From Planctomycetia bacterium (GTDB lineage: Bacteria > Planctomycetota > Planctomycetia > Gemmatales > Gemmataceae): a stretch of DNA of 6,347 nucleotides. Position numbers and translations under genes: made by a program. Of this stretch, positions 6,098 to 6,347 are shown piece by piece (position 1 is the stretch's first letter; each line of letters opens with the position of its first letter). Where the stretch lies: the NCBI GenBank assembly GCA_005773755.1, contig SXHE01000529.1:1-6347 (forward strand), written 5' to 3'. The notes beneath the pieces were generated by a model. That model searched no databases, had not been told where the DNA came from, and was given only the letters and a program-made list of their open reading frames with translations.

Positions 6098-6347
6098 CGG
6101 GTGTGTAGTGCGTGAGGCACGGATGGGCCTAAACTATCGGTCTCTTACCTCCAACGGTTCGGGACCACATCCATGCCCCACGATTCCGCATTCTATAGCT
6201 GGAAGGCGTGTATCGATACCCGGTTCGCCACGCTCAAGCCGCACCACCGGACGACGCTGGCCCAGTACAGCTTCGGCATGATCCTGGCCCGGTGCTGCGG
6301 GCTCACCGCCGTCGTCGTCCACCTCGCGGCGCTGCTGGCACTCAAGG
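6098..6347 (+). mobile_element. Probable left part of an insertion sequence, cut by the window edge
   Basis: The transposase start at 6173 implies that an insertion sequence begins shortly upstream and runs off the right edge. The left boundary is approximate: the sequence after the hairpin at 6057-6078 has a short GTGC-N5-GCAC palindrome (6108-6120) that could belong to a terminal region, but with the other end missing neither terminal repeats nor a target duplication can be shown. Confidence 0.35.
6173..6347 (+). CDS. Transposase, N-terminal fragment (IS4-like), truncated by window end
   Basis: The first 58 codons of an open frame run off the right edge without a stop. The N-terminus contains AFYSWKACIDTRFATLKPHH (residues 6-25) followed by AQYSFGMILARCCGLTAVV and a leucine/alanine-rich helix. 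This resembles the N-terminus of transposases common in Gemmata genomes, which I would place near the IS4 group. The catalytic DDE residues lie beyond the window. The ATG at 6173 is the only start after an in-frame TGA at 6113-6115. No good ribosome binding site precedes it, which is usual for weakly translated transposases. It is read away from the HIT gene. The family assignment rests on recognition of a short segment, so it is moderate. Confidence 0.58.
   Translation, partial: MPHDSAFYSWKACIDTRFATLKPHHRTTLAQYSFGMILARCCGLTAVVVHLAALLALK

Overview
The window reads as chromosomal DNA of a Gemmata-like planctomycete (phylum Planctomycetota). Three things point there: high GC with strongly GC-biased third codon positions; a very large exported protein with the planctomycete/verrucomicrobial arrangement of N-terminal dehydrogenase-like propeller, HEAT-like middle and C-terminal CxxCH haem domain; and, at the right edge, the start of a transposase that resembles those common in Gemmataceae. 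No rRNA, tRNA or CRISPR array was found.

Layout. (1) Positions 76-558, minus strand: an Hcp-family protein, the tube/effector component of type VI secretion. (2) Positions 559-900: a divergent intergenic region with several inverted repeats, including a perfect 10-bp palindrome at 678-706. (3) Positions 901-1599, plus strand: a cytoplasmic-looking class 3 (alpha/beta-hydrolase) lipase with a GHSLGGG serine elbow, ending in a compact hairpin. (4) Positions 1729-4854, plus strand: a 1041-residue secreted PVC-type c-haem protein. (5) Positions 4855-4988: the gap between two convergent genes, almost entirely filled by a 130-bp long inverted repeat with 53-nt arms and one mismatch. (6) Positions 4989-5997, minus strand: a two-gene operon of a HIT-family (HinT-like) nucleotide hydrolase followed, 4 nt later, by a YggS/PLPBP-type PLP-binding protein. 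(7) Positions 6001-6172: the upstream region of that operon, with a C-rich/G-rich hairpin that can also form a G-quadruplex on the minus strand. (8) Positions 6173-6347, plus strand: the first 58 codons of a transposase cut by the window edge.

How the genes relate. HIT and YggS are clearly co-transcribed housekeeping genes. The PVC haem protein appears to be its own transcription unit. Hcp and the lipase share an upstream region. A signal-less lipase next to Hcp suggests, without proving, a secreted effector and its carrier. No other type VI component is visible.

The most unusual non-coding feature is the long inverted repeat between the convergent genes. The best candidate for new biology is the Hcp/lipase divergent pair. 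I do not see a clearly new multi-gene system.
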